DNA of 64,000 bases from UBA4408 sp002389785 (GTDB lineage: Bacteria > Bacteroidota > Bacteroidia > UBA4408): positions 434,001-498,000 of the forward strand of contig DAORJK010000001.1 in NCBI GenBank assembly GCA_035438985.1. Direction: 5' to 3'. Both the position numbers and the translations under genes were made by a program. Below, piece after piece: positions 18,178 to 27,483 of the stretch. The notes below the pieces were generated by a model that was not told the DNA's origin, made no database searches, and saw nothing but the letters and a program-made list of their open reading frames with translations. Positions within the stretch are counted from its first letter, which is position 1; each line of letters opens with the position of its first letter.

Positions 18178-21009
18178 ATGAAAAAATTTACATTTTTATT
18201 ATTTTCATTAGCCATCAGCCTACTTACAATGGCTCAAAAAACTGAAGTATCGGGAATTGTAAAAGATCCTGATGGGGAAACAGTAATTGGAGCAAGCGTG
18301 GTTTTGGAAAATGGAAAAGGTACTGTTACAGATATTAACGGTGCTTACAAATTAGAGGCTGAACCGGGCGATCATACACTAACAATCTCATTTATTGGAT
18401 TTGAAACCATTGTTAAAAAGGTAAAGGTTGAAAATAAATCAGTTAGTGTGAATGTAGGCATGTCTACAAAAAAGGCGCGGGAAATAAAAGAATATGAGGT
18501 AGTTTCGAATGTGGCGAAACAACGTGAAACCCCGGTGGCATTTTCCAATATTAATCGTCTTCAGTTGCGTGAGGAATTAGCTACGCGTGATATTACTGCA
18601 GTTATGAATTCAGCTCCCGGAGTGTATGCAACAGAAGGAGGCGGTGGAGCAGGTGATTCAAGAATTACTGTTCGTGGATTTGATCAACGAAACATTGCAG
18701 TTATGTTGGATGGCGTTCCGTTAAATGATATGGAAAATGGTCAAGTATACTTTAGTAACTTATTTTTTCCGATTGAATCGGTACAACTACAACGCGGATT
18801 GGGAGCTTCAAAATTAGCAGTTGCGTCAGTAGGTGGAACTATGAATATGATTACTTCTGGAATTGATCCAAAATTTGGAGGTAGTATTGGTCAGAGTTAT
18901 GGGAGTGGTAATTCAATGGTAACTAAGGTTCGAATAAATTCGGGTTACATAAAAGATAAGTTTGGAGTTGTTGCTCTTTTTGCCCGACGAAAAGAAGATG
19001 GTGTAGCAGATCAAACGTGGGCTGACATCTGGAGCTATTTTATTAAATTTCAATACCGCGCCGAAAAACATTTGTTTTCATTGAGTGCCAGTGGTGCACC
19101 TCAAAAACATGGGCAGCGAAGTACCAAATTAGGGATTGCCGAATTAGACAGAGACGTCGCCATTGAACAAGGTATTAATGTGGATTCAGTATATGGAGCA
19201 TCTGTTACGGGAACCAAAGATAGAGGTGTTAGGTATAATAAAAACTGGGGAACATATTACGACAATCAAGGAAGAAAACAATATTTGAATGAACGAGTAA
19301 ATGAGTATCATAAACCTTTGATAAATTTTACGCATTCATATAACATCAACGAGAAACTATACCTCTCGAATGTAGTATATTTATCCAAAGGTATGGGCGG
19401 GGGCACCGGTTTGGTAGGTACTGCGCCAAATTATGATAATACCGGTCAATCCAATTTTCAAGCAATTTATAATTCCAACGATACCACCCATGATAAAATA
19501 TATAGCAATGAATTAACAAAATCATCCACCTATATTCGGGAATCTTTTAATGATCATTTATGGTATGGTTTAATTTCATCGTTAAAATACAATCCAACAG
19601 AAAAATTGTCCTTTTTAGGTGGTATCGATTTGCGCAACTACACTGGCGATCACTATCAAGAAGTATATGATTTAATTGGAGGAGATTATGCTGTTGACAA
19701 ATCCAATATTAATCAGCCTAAAAGTGGTGTTGAAGGTGATCCTAACAATTCATACAGTATGAAAAGGAAAGGTGATAAAATTGGTTATGATTATAAAGGA
19801 AAAACCCAGTGGCAGGGATTGTTTTTACAAACAGAATATAAGGAAGAAAAGTGGTCGGCTTTTATTACTTTTTCAGGATCAAAAACCAGCTATCAGCGAA
19901 TTGATTACTACAGAAAAAAGGATGTTTTAATTGACAACAATTTTTATCCGCAAAGCATTGGATATGGAGAAACCCTGCTTTATAACGGTACGAATGCTTT
20001 AATTGCACCTTACAACTCAACAATTACAACATCGAACGACACAACCTATGTTAAATCTCCGAATGGTACACCCACTTACATTACGAATGCAAGTGCTTAT
20101 ACTATAGATTCACCCGAAGCTAGGGCTGCAACTACACAAAAAAGGTCGTTTAAAAATTTTACGCTTAAAGGAGGGTTAAATTATAATTTAAACAAACAAA
20201 ACAACGTTTATGTAAATTTAGGATACCTCACTATAGCCCCTAAGTTAAATAATGTATTTGACTTTAATAACCGTGAATATTACGATTACAGAAGCAGTGA
20301 AGTTAAATCAGCAGAGTTGGGTTATGGATTAAATTTAAAAGTACTAGATGTAAAAATTAACTTATACTACACTTACTGGCTAAACCGTCCGGCAGATTTT
20401 TCACGTTCTACAACAAATTCGGCTGGTGAAACAGTAAGTTATCAAATAAACGGAATTGATCAGTTGCATAAGGGTATTGAAACTGAACTACACTACCAAA
20501 TTATTCCCCAGGTTTTGTATTTAGATCTTGCTGCCAACTTGGGCGATTATCGCTATAAATCTGCCGATACGTTACAAATTTTCAATGAAGATGGTACGTT
20601 AAACGCCACCTTACCATACAGTGCAAAAAATGTACATGTTGGAAATGCAGCTCAAAACCAATTTTCGACAGCAATAAAATACAACCTAACTCGGGACTTA
20701 TTTGTAAAGGCCCGATACACTTATTTCGCAAAAAATTATTCTAATTTTGATCCTGCCAATTTGAGTGGTGATAATGCTGATCGTGATTCATGGAGATTGC
20801 CCGATTATGAGATGCTGGATTTATTTGCAGGATTTCGTTTAAAAGGAAACAAAGATTTACACTATAGTTTCAATTTGGGAATCATCAACTTACTAAATTT
20901 AAAATACATTACGGATGCCGATAATGGTGCTCAGTTTGACGCTAATACTTCGCTAGTTTACATGGCATTGGGTAGAAGATTTACCGCTTCAGTTTTAATC
21001 GATTTTTAA
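18178..21009 (+). CDS. TonB-dependent outer-membrane receptor with CarboxypepD-reg domain
   Basis: The 943-residue protein has a signal peptide (to about LTMAQ), an N-terminal CarboxypepD-reg-like domain (about 22-105: VSGIVKDPDGETVIGASVVL), and a plug domain (about 125-235, with ITVRGFDQRNIAVMLDGVPL and GGTMNMITSG). A barrel ends in TASVLIDF with the terminal Phe. It imports an unknown ligand using TonB energy. No SusD partner is adjacent, so it is not a classical SusCD pair. The secreted PLD-family gene follows 24 bp later and is probably co-transcribed. Confidence 0.92.
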   Translation: MKKFTFLLFSLAISLLTMAQKTEVSGIVKDPDGETVIGASVVLENGKGTVTDINGAYKLEAEPGDHTLTISFIGFETIVKKVKVENKSVSVNVGMSTKKAREIKEYEVVSNVAKQRETPVAFSNINRLQLREELATRDITAVMNSAPGVYATEGGGGAGDSRITVRGFDQRNIAVMLDGVPLNDMENGQVYFSNLFFPIESVQLQRGLGASKLAVASVGGTMNMITSGIDPKFGGSIGQSYGSGNSMVTKVRINSGYIKDKFGVVALFARRKEDGVADQTWADIWSYFIKFQYRAEKHLFSLSASGAPQKHGQRSTKLGIAELDRDVAIEQGINVDSVYGASVTGTKDRGVRYNKNWGTYYDNQGRKQYLNERVNEYHKPLINFTHSYNINEKLYLSNVVYLSKGMGGGTGLVGTAPNYDNTGQSNFQAIYNSNDTTHDKIYSNELTKSSTYIRESFNDHLWYGLISSLKYNPTEKLSFLGGIDLRNYTGDHYQEVYDLIGGDYAVDKSNINQPKSGVEGDPNNSYSMKRKGDKIGYDYKGKTQWQGLFLQTEYKEEKWSAFITFSGSKTSYQRIDYYRKKDVLIDNNFYPQSIGYGETLLYNGTNALIAPYNSTITTSNDTTYVKSPNGTPTYITNASAYTIDSPEARAATTQKRSFKNFTLKGGLNYNLNKQNNVYVNLGYLTIAPKLNNVFDFNNREYYDYRSSEVKSAELGYGLNLKVLDVKINLYYTYWLNRPADFSRSTTNSAGETVSYQINGIDQLHKGIETELHYQIIPQVLYLDLAANLGDYRYKSADTLQIFNEDGTLNATLPYSAKNVHVGNAAQNQFSTAIKYNLTRDLFVKARYTYFAKNYSNFDPANLSGDNADRDSWRLPDYEMLDLFAGFRLKGNKDLHYSFNLGIINLLNLKYITDADNGAQFDANTSLVYMALGRRFTASVLIDF

Positions 21010-21033
21010 CAACCAATCATAAATACCAAAACA

Positions 21034-23268
21034 ATGAAAAAGATACTTTTACTTCTTTCGGCATCGCTACTTTGCCTAACACAAGTTGATGCGCAAATTT
21101 CGGTTGCACGAACTGCACCTTTAAACTCTACTGTTACCATAACCGGACGAGTTCTAAATGGTTCAGAACTTGGCAGCATTCGATACATCGGAGATTCAAC
21201 TGCTGCGATGGCGGCTTATGGTTCAAATTTGAGTTCGGTTTTACGTGGCGATAGTATTACCGTTACCGGAACCTTGACCGAGTACTATGGTTTATTTGAA
21301 ATACAACCAGTTACTAGTTTTACGGTACATAGTAATGTAGGAACTCCAACTGCCCTAATTATTTCTCCAAGTCAAATTTCAGAAGCGTATGAGGGAGAAT
21401 TAGTTCAATTCGACAATGCTTCGTTTTCGGCCGGTGGCGGTACTTTCGCAGGAAATAGTAATTATACCGTCACAAGCAATTCGCAAACTTTCACAGTACG
21501 AGTTGGAAATGGAAGTCCTTTAGTAGGCACATTAATCCCAACCGGAATTATTTCATTGCGCGGAATTATGTCGCAGTTTTGTCCACCAATTGGTTCCAGT
21601 GGTTGCACCACCGGCTATCAATTATTGCCACGCGATTTAAACGACATTATCGCCGCTAATGGCATCAGTGTTACTACGCAATTAATGGCATCTAATCTGA
21701 GTACTTCCGGTTTTCAAATTGATTGGTCGAGCAACATTACACCTACCGCTTCTTTTATTAAATACGGATTAACTAAGTCATTAGAATTAGGTGTTTTGCA
21801 AGGTAGTTTTAACGGTACTGCAAATACGGCAATTTTAACCGGTTTAACTGCAGGAACTATTTATTATGCGCAAGCTTTTTCAGTGAACGGCAACGACACG
21901 GCTTATTCAGGAGTGCGCGTATTTGGAACTGTTTCCAATTCATCCGGAGATATAAAAGTTTATTTTAACCGCAGTGTTGACACCTTGCAAGCGAATTCAC
22001 CAACCAACCACGCAACCACACTTGCAAACTTAACTGACGATACATTAATAGCCTATTTCAATCGTGCGAAATACACCATTGACTTTACCATCTATAATTT
22101 TGACAACAACAATATTTCCAACATTTCGGCTGCTCTAAATGCTGCTTATAATAGAGGTGTTAAGATAAGAGGAATTTATGACGGCGCTGCCGGCAATCCG
22201 GGTATGAATAATTTGAATGCTGCGATAGGTAAAATAGCAAGTCCAACCTCTTCTACTTATGGAATTATGCACAATAAATTTGTAATTATTGATGCAAATT
22301 CAAGCAATGCTAATGATTGTATTTTGTGGACCGGTTCAGCCAACTGGACAGATAATCAAATCAACACCGACAATCAAAATGTTATTATTTTTCAAGACCA
22401 AACGTTGTGTCGTTCCTATGAACTTGAATTCGAAGAAATGTTTGGTGATACCGGATTGCTGCCAAATGCTTCAGCAGCTAAGTTTGGTCCGGACAAAACC
22501 GACAATACTGCTCATGAATTTATGATTGGAGGAAAACGTGTTGAACAATATTTTAGTCCTACCGATGGTGTAAATTCTCAAATTATTAAAGCAATTAATA
22601 CAGCTAATAGTGATTTAGAAGTGGAAATAATGGTGATGACAAGAAACGATTTGGCATATGCCATCAGCAATAAAAGCCAAGCAGGTGTTAATTGCTATTA
22701 CTTAACAAATGACTCAACTAGTAATTTAACTACCTGGCCAATTATTCGCAATGCACTTGGTGCGAAAGCTAAGGACTACAACCAAGGTGGAATATTGCAT
22801 AGTAAATATTTAATTGTTGATGCTAGCAATGCTGCATCCGATCCTTTGGTATTAACCGGCTCACATAATTGGAGCAATGGTGCAGATCAAAAAAATGATG
22901 AAAACACGGTTGTAGTTCACGATGCAAATATTGCCAATAAATACTATCAAGAGTTTGTGAAACGCTTTAATTTAAATGGAGGTTTAGTTTTATCAACAGG
23001 AAACTTCCTTGTAAATGATTTTGCAATGCAAGTTTATCCAAATCCAACCAATGGAGTATTTGAACTACGTTTCAAATCGGATGAAACAATAAACAGTACG
23101 ATTCAGTTATTTGATATAACCGGAAAAGAAGTTTATGTTGAAAAAATGACGGCTAAAAACGGGACGAATTTGCTTCAAATTAATGTTGGTGAATTTGCCA
23201 AAGGTATTTACATGCTTAAGTTAAGTTCAGGTAATGCCAGCACCATGCAAAAAATAATTATTGACTAA
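21034..23268 (+). CDS. secreted phospholipase-D-superfamily protein with T9SS sorting signal
   Basis: The 744-residue protein has a signal peptide (to about QVDAQ). An OB-fold/DUF5689-like region follows (about 22-205), then a fibronectin-III-like domain (about 212-300). Two HKD motifs follow: His413-Lys415-Asp420 with GSAN (434-437), and His589-Lys591-Asp596 with GSHN (609-612). The T9SS type A domain spans about 663-744 (VYPNPTNGVFEL ... FAKGIYMLKL). Both HKD halves look complete, so it should be active on phosphodiesters: phospholipid or nucleic acid cannot be decided. The OB-fold part is reminiscent of extracellular nucleases. Confidence 0.88.
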   Translation: MKKILLLLSASLLCLTQVDAQISVARTAPLNSTVTITGRVLNGSELGSIRYIGDSTAAMAAYGSNLSSVLRGDSITVTGTLTEYYGLFEIQPVTSFTVHSNVGTPTALIISPSQISEAYEGELVQFDNASFSAGGGTFAGNSNYTVTSNSQTFTVRVGNGSPLVGTLIPTGIISLRGIMSQFCPPIGSSGCTTGYQLLPRDLNDIIAANGISVTTQLMASNLSTSGFQIDWSSNITPTASFIKYGLTKSLELGVLQGSFNGTANTAILTGLTAGTIYYAQAFSVNGNDTAYSGVRVFGTVSNSSGDIKVYFNRSVDTLQANSPTNHATTLANLTDDTLIAYFNRAKYTIDFTIYNFDNNNISNISAALNAAYNRGVKIRGIYDGAAGNPGMNNLNAAIGKIASPTSSTYGIMHNKFVIIDANSSNANDCILWTGSANWTDNQINTDNQNVIIFQDQTLCRSYELEFEEMFGDTGLLPNASAAKFGPDKTDNTAHEFMIGGKRVEQYFSPTDGVNSQIIKAINTANSDLEVEIMVMTRNDLAYAISNKSQAGVNCYYLTNDSTSNLTTWPIIRNALGAKAKDYNQGGILHSKYLIVDASNAASDPLVLTGSHNWSNGADQKNDENTVVVHDANIANKYYQEFVKRFNLNGGLVLSTGNFLVNDFAMQVYPNPTNGVFELRFKSDETINSTIQLFDITGKEVYVEKMTAKNGTNLLQINVGEFAKGIYMLKLSSGNASTMQKIIID

Positions 23269-23337
23269 TCTTTTGAGAAGAACTTACAGCGACATGAACA
23301 CTAATGCTGCTTTTTTAATTAATCAATTCAAAAACCG

Positions 23338-24024
23338 ATGAATCAAATTCGAAATTCTGCTTTTTCATTGTTGATTTTGTTTGTAGGGATAAGTGCATGT
23401 AAAAAAGAAGACAAAGAGGCTCCTGAACTAATACTGAATGGTGGAGCTAGCATGACAGTTGGAATTAATACTAATTATACTGAACTGGGTGCTACTGCTA
23501 CCGATAATGAAGATGGTGCTTTGGCTCCTTTAATTAGTGGAGATTTAGTAAATACAAACATTGCAAAGACCTACCGAATCATTTATTCAGTATCCGATAA
23601 GGCCGGTAATTCAAGTACTATTTACCGTTATGTAGTAGTAAAAAATGAAATCGAAAATTTAGCCGGTTTATACCATGCACGAAAACTTGGTTTTGATACC
23701 AGTGGTGCTGTTATTTTGGATTCATTATTTGATCAAACAATTGTTTCCAGCACAACAATTAACAATCGTTTTTCGATAGTAAAGTTTGCCAATATTACTT
23801 TTGCTCCAACTAGTACTAAAATTAATTTTGATGTTAGTGGTGGAGGAACCTTGTTGACCCTCCCTCCACAATCGGGTTTAGCAAAAGAGAATGGGACATA
23901 TAAAACACACTACTATCGTGGCTTTGGAACTTTAAGTGGTGATACTTTGATTGAGCTAACTTATTTTGATTCACTGGCAAATTCAGCATCCAAAAAGTTT
24001 ACTTTAAAGCTAAGCCATTCTTAG
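23338..24024 (+). CDS. lipoprotein with DUF5011-type Ig-like domain
   Basis: The 228-residue protein has an SPII signal (lipobox GISAC, Cys21) and a DUF5011/HYR-like Ig-fold domain at about residues 30-102, with LGATATDNEDGAL and RIIYSVSDKAGNSS. A C-terminal beta-rich domain (about 105-228) of unknown role follows. It lies 69 bp after the PLD gene on the same strand and may belong to the same unit as a surface accessory factor. Its stop interlocks with that of convergent waaA. Confidence 0.78.
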   Translation: MNQIRNSAFSLLILFVGISACKKEDKEAPELILNGGASMTVGINTNYTELGATATDNEDGALAPLISGDLVNTNIAKTYRIIYSVSDKAGNSSTIYRYVVVKNEIENLAGLYHARKLGFDTSGAVILDSLFDQTIVSSTTINNRFSIVKFANITFAPTSTKINFDVSGGGTLLTLPPQSGLAKENGTYKTHYYRGFGTLSGDTLIELTYFDSLANSASKKFTLKLSHS

Positions 24025-25277
24025 TTTAGTGCGTTCAAAATTTTAAGAACAGCACCTTTATTTTCATTCACAAAGCGGCTACACACAGTACCTTGTGTGT
24101 GCCGCTTTTGTTCGTTTATGCATAAATCTAAAATCACCTTGCTTAATTCAATTGAATCCTTTACAACACTTGCACCACCCCTATTAACTAATTCCTTAGC
24201 TTCGTCGAACTTACTGTATTGCGGACCAAATAATACGGGCTTACCGTAAACAGCAGCTTCCAAACAATTGTGGATTCCTTTGCCAAAACCTCCACCAATG
24301 AAACAAATTGAAGCATAACGATAAAGTGAGGAAAGCAATCCTACTGAATCAATAATCAGTACTTCAACATCCCCTAGATTAGATAAAGTAAGTTTAGAAT
24401 AACGGCAATGTTTTGAGTTTGAAGATAGTTTTTCAATGTGAACAAGATGACTTTCTGTTACTTCATGTGGAACTAAAACCAATTTTAATTTTAGGTTAGC
24501 GTTACGAACAGCTTTAAATGCTTCAGTTAGCAAAACTTCATCTTCCGGCCAAGTACTTCCGGCTACAAATAGCAAAGTATTTTCACAAAATTCAGCTAGG
24601 AGAGGAATGGTATTATTTTCGGAAGCAACTTTGATGACTCTATCAAAACGTGTATCGCCAGCTTGAGTACATTGATTAATTCCTTTTGATTTGAGCAATT
24701 GCATACTGCTTTCATTTTGTACAAAAAAATGGGTTACCCGTTGCAAATGCTCCAATGCCCATTTACCATACTTTTTAAAAAAATATTGTTCAGGACGAAA
24801 AATGACAGAAATAAAATAGGTTGCTATCTTATTTTGTTGAAGCACAAATAAGTAATTATACCAGAATTCATACTTTACAAAAATTACCTTTTTGGGCTGC
24901 ACAAGTTGAACGAATTTGTGCGCATTTACTAGTGTGTCGGCCGGTAAATAAAAAATTAAATCGGCAAGCGGATAATTTTTTCGCACTTCGTAACCGGAAG
25001 GTGAAAAAAAGGTTAGAAGTATTTTTTCATTGGGATAAGTTTCCTTCATTTTTTCTAATAAAGGACGACCTTGTTCAAACTCACCCAAGGAGGCACAATG
25101 AAACCAAATGATTCCCGCTTGCATGTCGTCTTTCCTCAATTCCTGTATCTTTTGAGAAAGCTGCTTGAATGAATTTTTACGACCAATTACCCACAATTTT
25201 GCTTTCGTATTAACTAAAGCAGCAACACGAATGCTAAAAATATATGCGTAAATAAAAAGAGTATAAACAATTCGCAT
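24021..25277 (-). CDS. waaA: 3-deoxy-D-manno-octulosonic-acid (Kdo) transferase
   Basis: Transfers Kdo from CMP-Kdo to lipid IVA at the inner membrane. The 418 residues match the family, with an N-terminal hydrophobic anchor, the acceptor-site motif WFHCASLGEFEQGRPLLE (catalytic Glu) and a GT-B C-terminal domain containing FVAGSTWPEDE and GGFGKGIHNCLEAAVYGKPV. It is last in a minus-strand run after a barrel protein (32 bp gap). lpxK, also of lipid A synthesis, is at 53354. Confidence 0.95.
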   Translation of the reverse strand: MRIVYTLFIYAYIFSIRVAALVNTKAKLWVIGRKNSFKQLSQKIQELRKDDMQAGIIWFHCASLGEFEQGRPLLEKMKETYPNEKILLTFFSPSGYEVRKNYPLADLIFYLPADTLVNAHKFVQLVQPKKVIFVKYEFWYNYLFVLQQNKIATYFISVIFRPEQYFFKKYGKWALEHLQRVTHFFVQNESSMQLLKSKGINQCTQAGDTRFDRVIKVASENNTIPLLAEFCENTLLFVAGSTWPEDEVLLTEAFKAVRNANLKLKLVLVPHEVTESHLVHIEKLSSNSKHCRYSKLTLSNLGDVEVLIIDSVGLLSSLYRYASICFIGGGFGKGIHNCLEAAVYGKPVLFGPQYSKFDEAKELVNRGGASVVKDSIELSKVILDLCINEQKRHTQGTVCSRFVNENKGAVLKILNALN

Positions 25278-25309
25278 GTTGGAGATTTACTGGTATTTCC
25301 TTTCAGAAA

Positions 25310-26062
25310 TTAATCATAGTAATAATCCATTGGACCCCGTTTATACAAAGGCAAAATTATACCTAAACGAAAACCGCTTAAATAATCTTTTCGCTTTTGG
25401 GTGTCCCTTTCCATAGTATCGAAGTTGTAAGATCGTCGACTTTGAGTAAATGCTTGCGTAAATTCAACTCCTGCAAAAGCATTGAATAATCGGGTATTAC
25501 TTAATAACATGTAACCAATAAATTCAGTAATGGATATTCCATTGGTCATGCGATCATAGCCTTTACGATATTCTTTACTTAATTGTGGTGAATTATTCCC
25601 AATATCTTCAATTCGAATTTTATGCTGCAACATACCAACACCAAGTGTAGCATAAAAACCTGAATTTTTATTTGGAGCTAGCCAGGGTATTAATTTTCCG
25701 GCTTTTATGCTTGCAGTATAACCTCGTTCGAACATACGAGTTTGAGCATACTGTCCGTTTACATCGATAATAAAACCTGTTTCAGTTTTAATACTATCGA
25801 GCATCCCTGTTTCTTTTAATTTACTTCCGAATAAAAAAGAATAATCAGCTCCAATTAACCAATTCGATTTAAACTTTAGTAAAAATTGAGCTCCAACGTT
25901 TGAATTATTTCCAAAACGCTTTTTTAAATCTCCACCCGAAATTTGATAACTGTAACTAAAACCCAATACCGGCGCTAATAGCAATGAATCCTTTACTTTA
26001 GCTTGTGCATTCACTTTTAAGTGAATTATACTAAACACAAAAAGAAATAGTAGCTTTTTCAA
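25310..26062 (-). CDS. predicted outer-membrane beta-barrel protein
   Basis: The 250-residue protein has a signal peptide (to about LKVNAQA) followed by alternating amphipathic strands (FSYSYQISGGDL, FKSNWLIGADYSFLFG, FYATLGVGMLQH, RLGIILPLY). No enzyme motif is seen. Located between the permease and waaA on the same strand, it may serve the envelope, but no specific function can be given. Confidence 0.7.
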   Translation of the reverse strand: MKKLLFLFVFSIIHLKVNAQAKVKDSLLLAPVLGFSYSYQISGGDLKKRFGNNSNVGAQFLLKFKSNWLIGADYSFLFGSKLKETGMLDSIKTETGFIIDVNGQYAQTRMFERGYTASIKAGKLIPWLAPNKNSGFYATLGVGMLQHKIRIEDIGNNSPQLSKEYRKGYDRMTNGISITEFIGYMLLSNTRLFNAFAGVEFTQAFTQSRRSYNFDTMERDTQKRKDYLSGFRLGIILPLYKRGPMDYYYD

Positions 26063-26151
26063 CCTAGTTAATGATTAATATTAATTGGAATCTTGCACTG
26101 GAAATATCTGCTAACCTAAACAGAAATTCGCCTACGAATATAAGTTTTTAA

Positions 26152-27393
26152 TTATTCGGCTCGCAATGCTTCAATAGGATCAAGATTAGCAGCTTTACTG
26201 GAAGGATAAATTCCGGCAAGTAATCCAACTACAAAACAAAGAACTAAACCCGATACTATCCAAAACCAAGGAATAATAAATCCTGAGCCAATTAACAGCG
26301 CCATTCCATTTCCAATACTGATACCGAGAATTATTCCCAACAATCCACCCAACTGACAAATGACAACTGCTTCTATTAAAAATTGATTTTTAATTATTGC
26401 CTTTGTTGCGCCAAGCGACTTTCTCAAGCCAATTTCACGGGTTCTTTCAGTTACAGAAACCAACATTATATTCATCAATCCAATTGCCGCACCAAGCAAG
26501 GTAATAAATCCAATTACAGTTGCAGCTGCAGTTACAAAACTAATGTTCTCTATAAGCTTAGAGGCTAGTCCGTCGCTTTTTTGTATGTCAAAATTAGCAT
26601 CATTCCCAAGTCGTACTTTTCGTATTTTCCTAAAAAGTCCGGTAGCTTCACCCACAGCTATTTCCATGTGTTGCGGTGATTTTGTAAATACACTAATTAC
26701 AAAAGACATGTCGGGTCGCACGTAATATTGACGCGCAATATTTACGGGCACTAAAGTAATTTTGTCGTTCGAAAATCCAATGCCACTTCCTTTTTCTTTT
26801 AAAACTCCAATCACCTTGTATTTATTGCTTCCCACAGTGATTAGTTGGTGAATCGGATTGGTTCCTGATTTAAAAAGATTGTGTGCATTTTCGCTTCCCA
26901 GTATTACCACGTGCGCGCTTGATTTAATTTCCTCGGGCGAAAAATTCCTTCCCTCAGCAATTTCAAATCCTGAAACTTCGAGGTAGTTTTCATCCACACC
27001 AAAAACCGATATATTCGGATTTGTTTTAATTGACTGGAATTTTAAGGTGGCGGTTTGAGTTGCCATGCAAGATATAGAGGTTACCGCTGGGAAAAGAAAT
27101 AGCTCTTGGAATTGTCGTGCTTCCGTAAAACTAATCACCCTAAACTTTTTAGGTCGCTTTCCACTGCGACCAATTCGTATGGATGCCTCTCTATTTCGTA
27201 TTGAAAAAGTGGTGGCACCCATAACCGTAAAATCGTTGTTTATACTTTGTTTAATTGCATCGATTGCGGTTAGTATCCCAACCAATGCCATAATACCAAT
27301 AGCAATTATGAGTACAGTTAAAACCGTACGTAAAAGTTGGCTACGAATAGAGGATAATGAAATTCGAATATTCTCGAGTAAAAAACTTTGCAT
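26152..27393 (-). CDS. MacB/FtsX-type ABC transporter permease
   Basis: The frame extends up to 27501, but the ATG at 27393 gives the family's usual start MQSFLLENIRISLSSIRSQ (413 residues) and avoids overlapping the divergent gene. One N-terminal TM helix is followed by a large MacB-like periplasmic domain (about 45-270). Three C-terminal TM helices form the FtsX domain (TERTREIGLRKSLGATKA, then GIYPSSKAANLDPIEALRAE). No ATPase subunit is adjacent. It probably works in lipoprotein, peptide or drug export, or in mechanotransmission. Confidence 0.88.
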   Translation of the reverse strand: MQSFLLENIRISLSSIRSQLLRTVLTVLIIAIGIMALVGILTAIDAIKQSINNDFTVMGATTFSIRNREASIRIGRSGKRPKKFRVISFTEARQFQELFLFPAVTSISCMATQTATLKFQSIKTNPNISVFGVDENYLEVSGFEIAEGRNFSPEEIKSSAHVVILGSENAHNLFKSGTNPIHQLITVGSNKYKVIGVLKEKGSGIGFSNDKITLVPVNIARQYYVRPDMSFVISVFTKSPQHMEIAVGEATGLFRKIRKVRLGNDANFDIQKSDGLASKLIENISFVTAAATVIGFITLLGAAIGLMNIMLVSVTERTREIGLRKSLGATKAIIKNQFLIEAVVICQLGGLLGIILGISIGNGMALLIGSGFIIPWFWIVSGLVLCFVVGLLAGIYPSSKAANLDPIEALRAE

Positions 27394-27448
27394 TCGCACA
27401 AATCTACTAAAATCGAAGCGAATGATAGTCTGATCAAAACTGCTATAT

Positions 27449-27474
27449 TTTGAAACAATAAAATAGTAGTTTTG
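27449..27474 (+). promoter_or_regulatory. candidate promoter of the DUF3822-rsmD unit
   Basis: TAGTTTTG (27467-27474) matches TAnnTTTG, with a TTG 15 bases upstream (27449-27451). The upstream TTG codon at 27472 lies inside this box, so translation more likely begins at the ATG at 27484, with a very short leader. Confidence 0.4.
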
Positions 27475-27483
27475 CAGTTTAGC

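Noticed and set aside
16973..24024. T9SS cluster as a polysaccharide-utilisation locus
   Set aside because: No SusD, glycoside hydrolase, polysaccharide lyase or HTCS-type regulator is present beside the TonB receptor.
27065..27433. 122-residue plus-strand frame opposite the MacB-like permease
   Set aside because: The permease frame has clear family motifs throughout; the opposite frame has none and reads as antisense of membrane segments.
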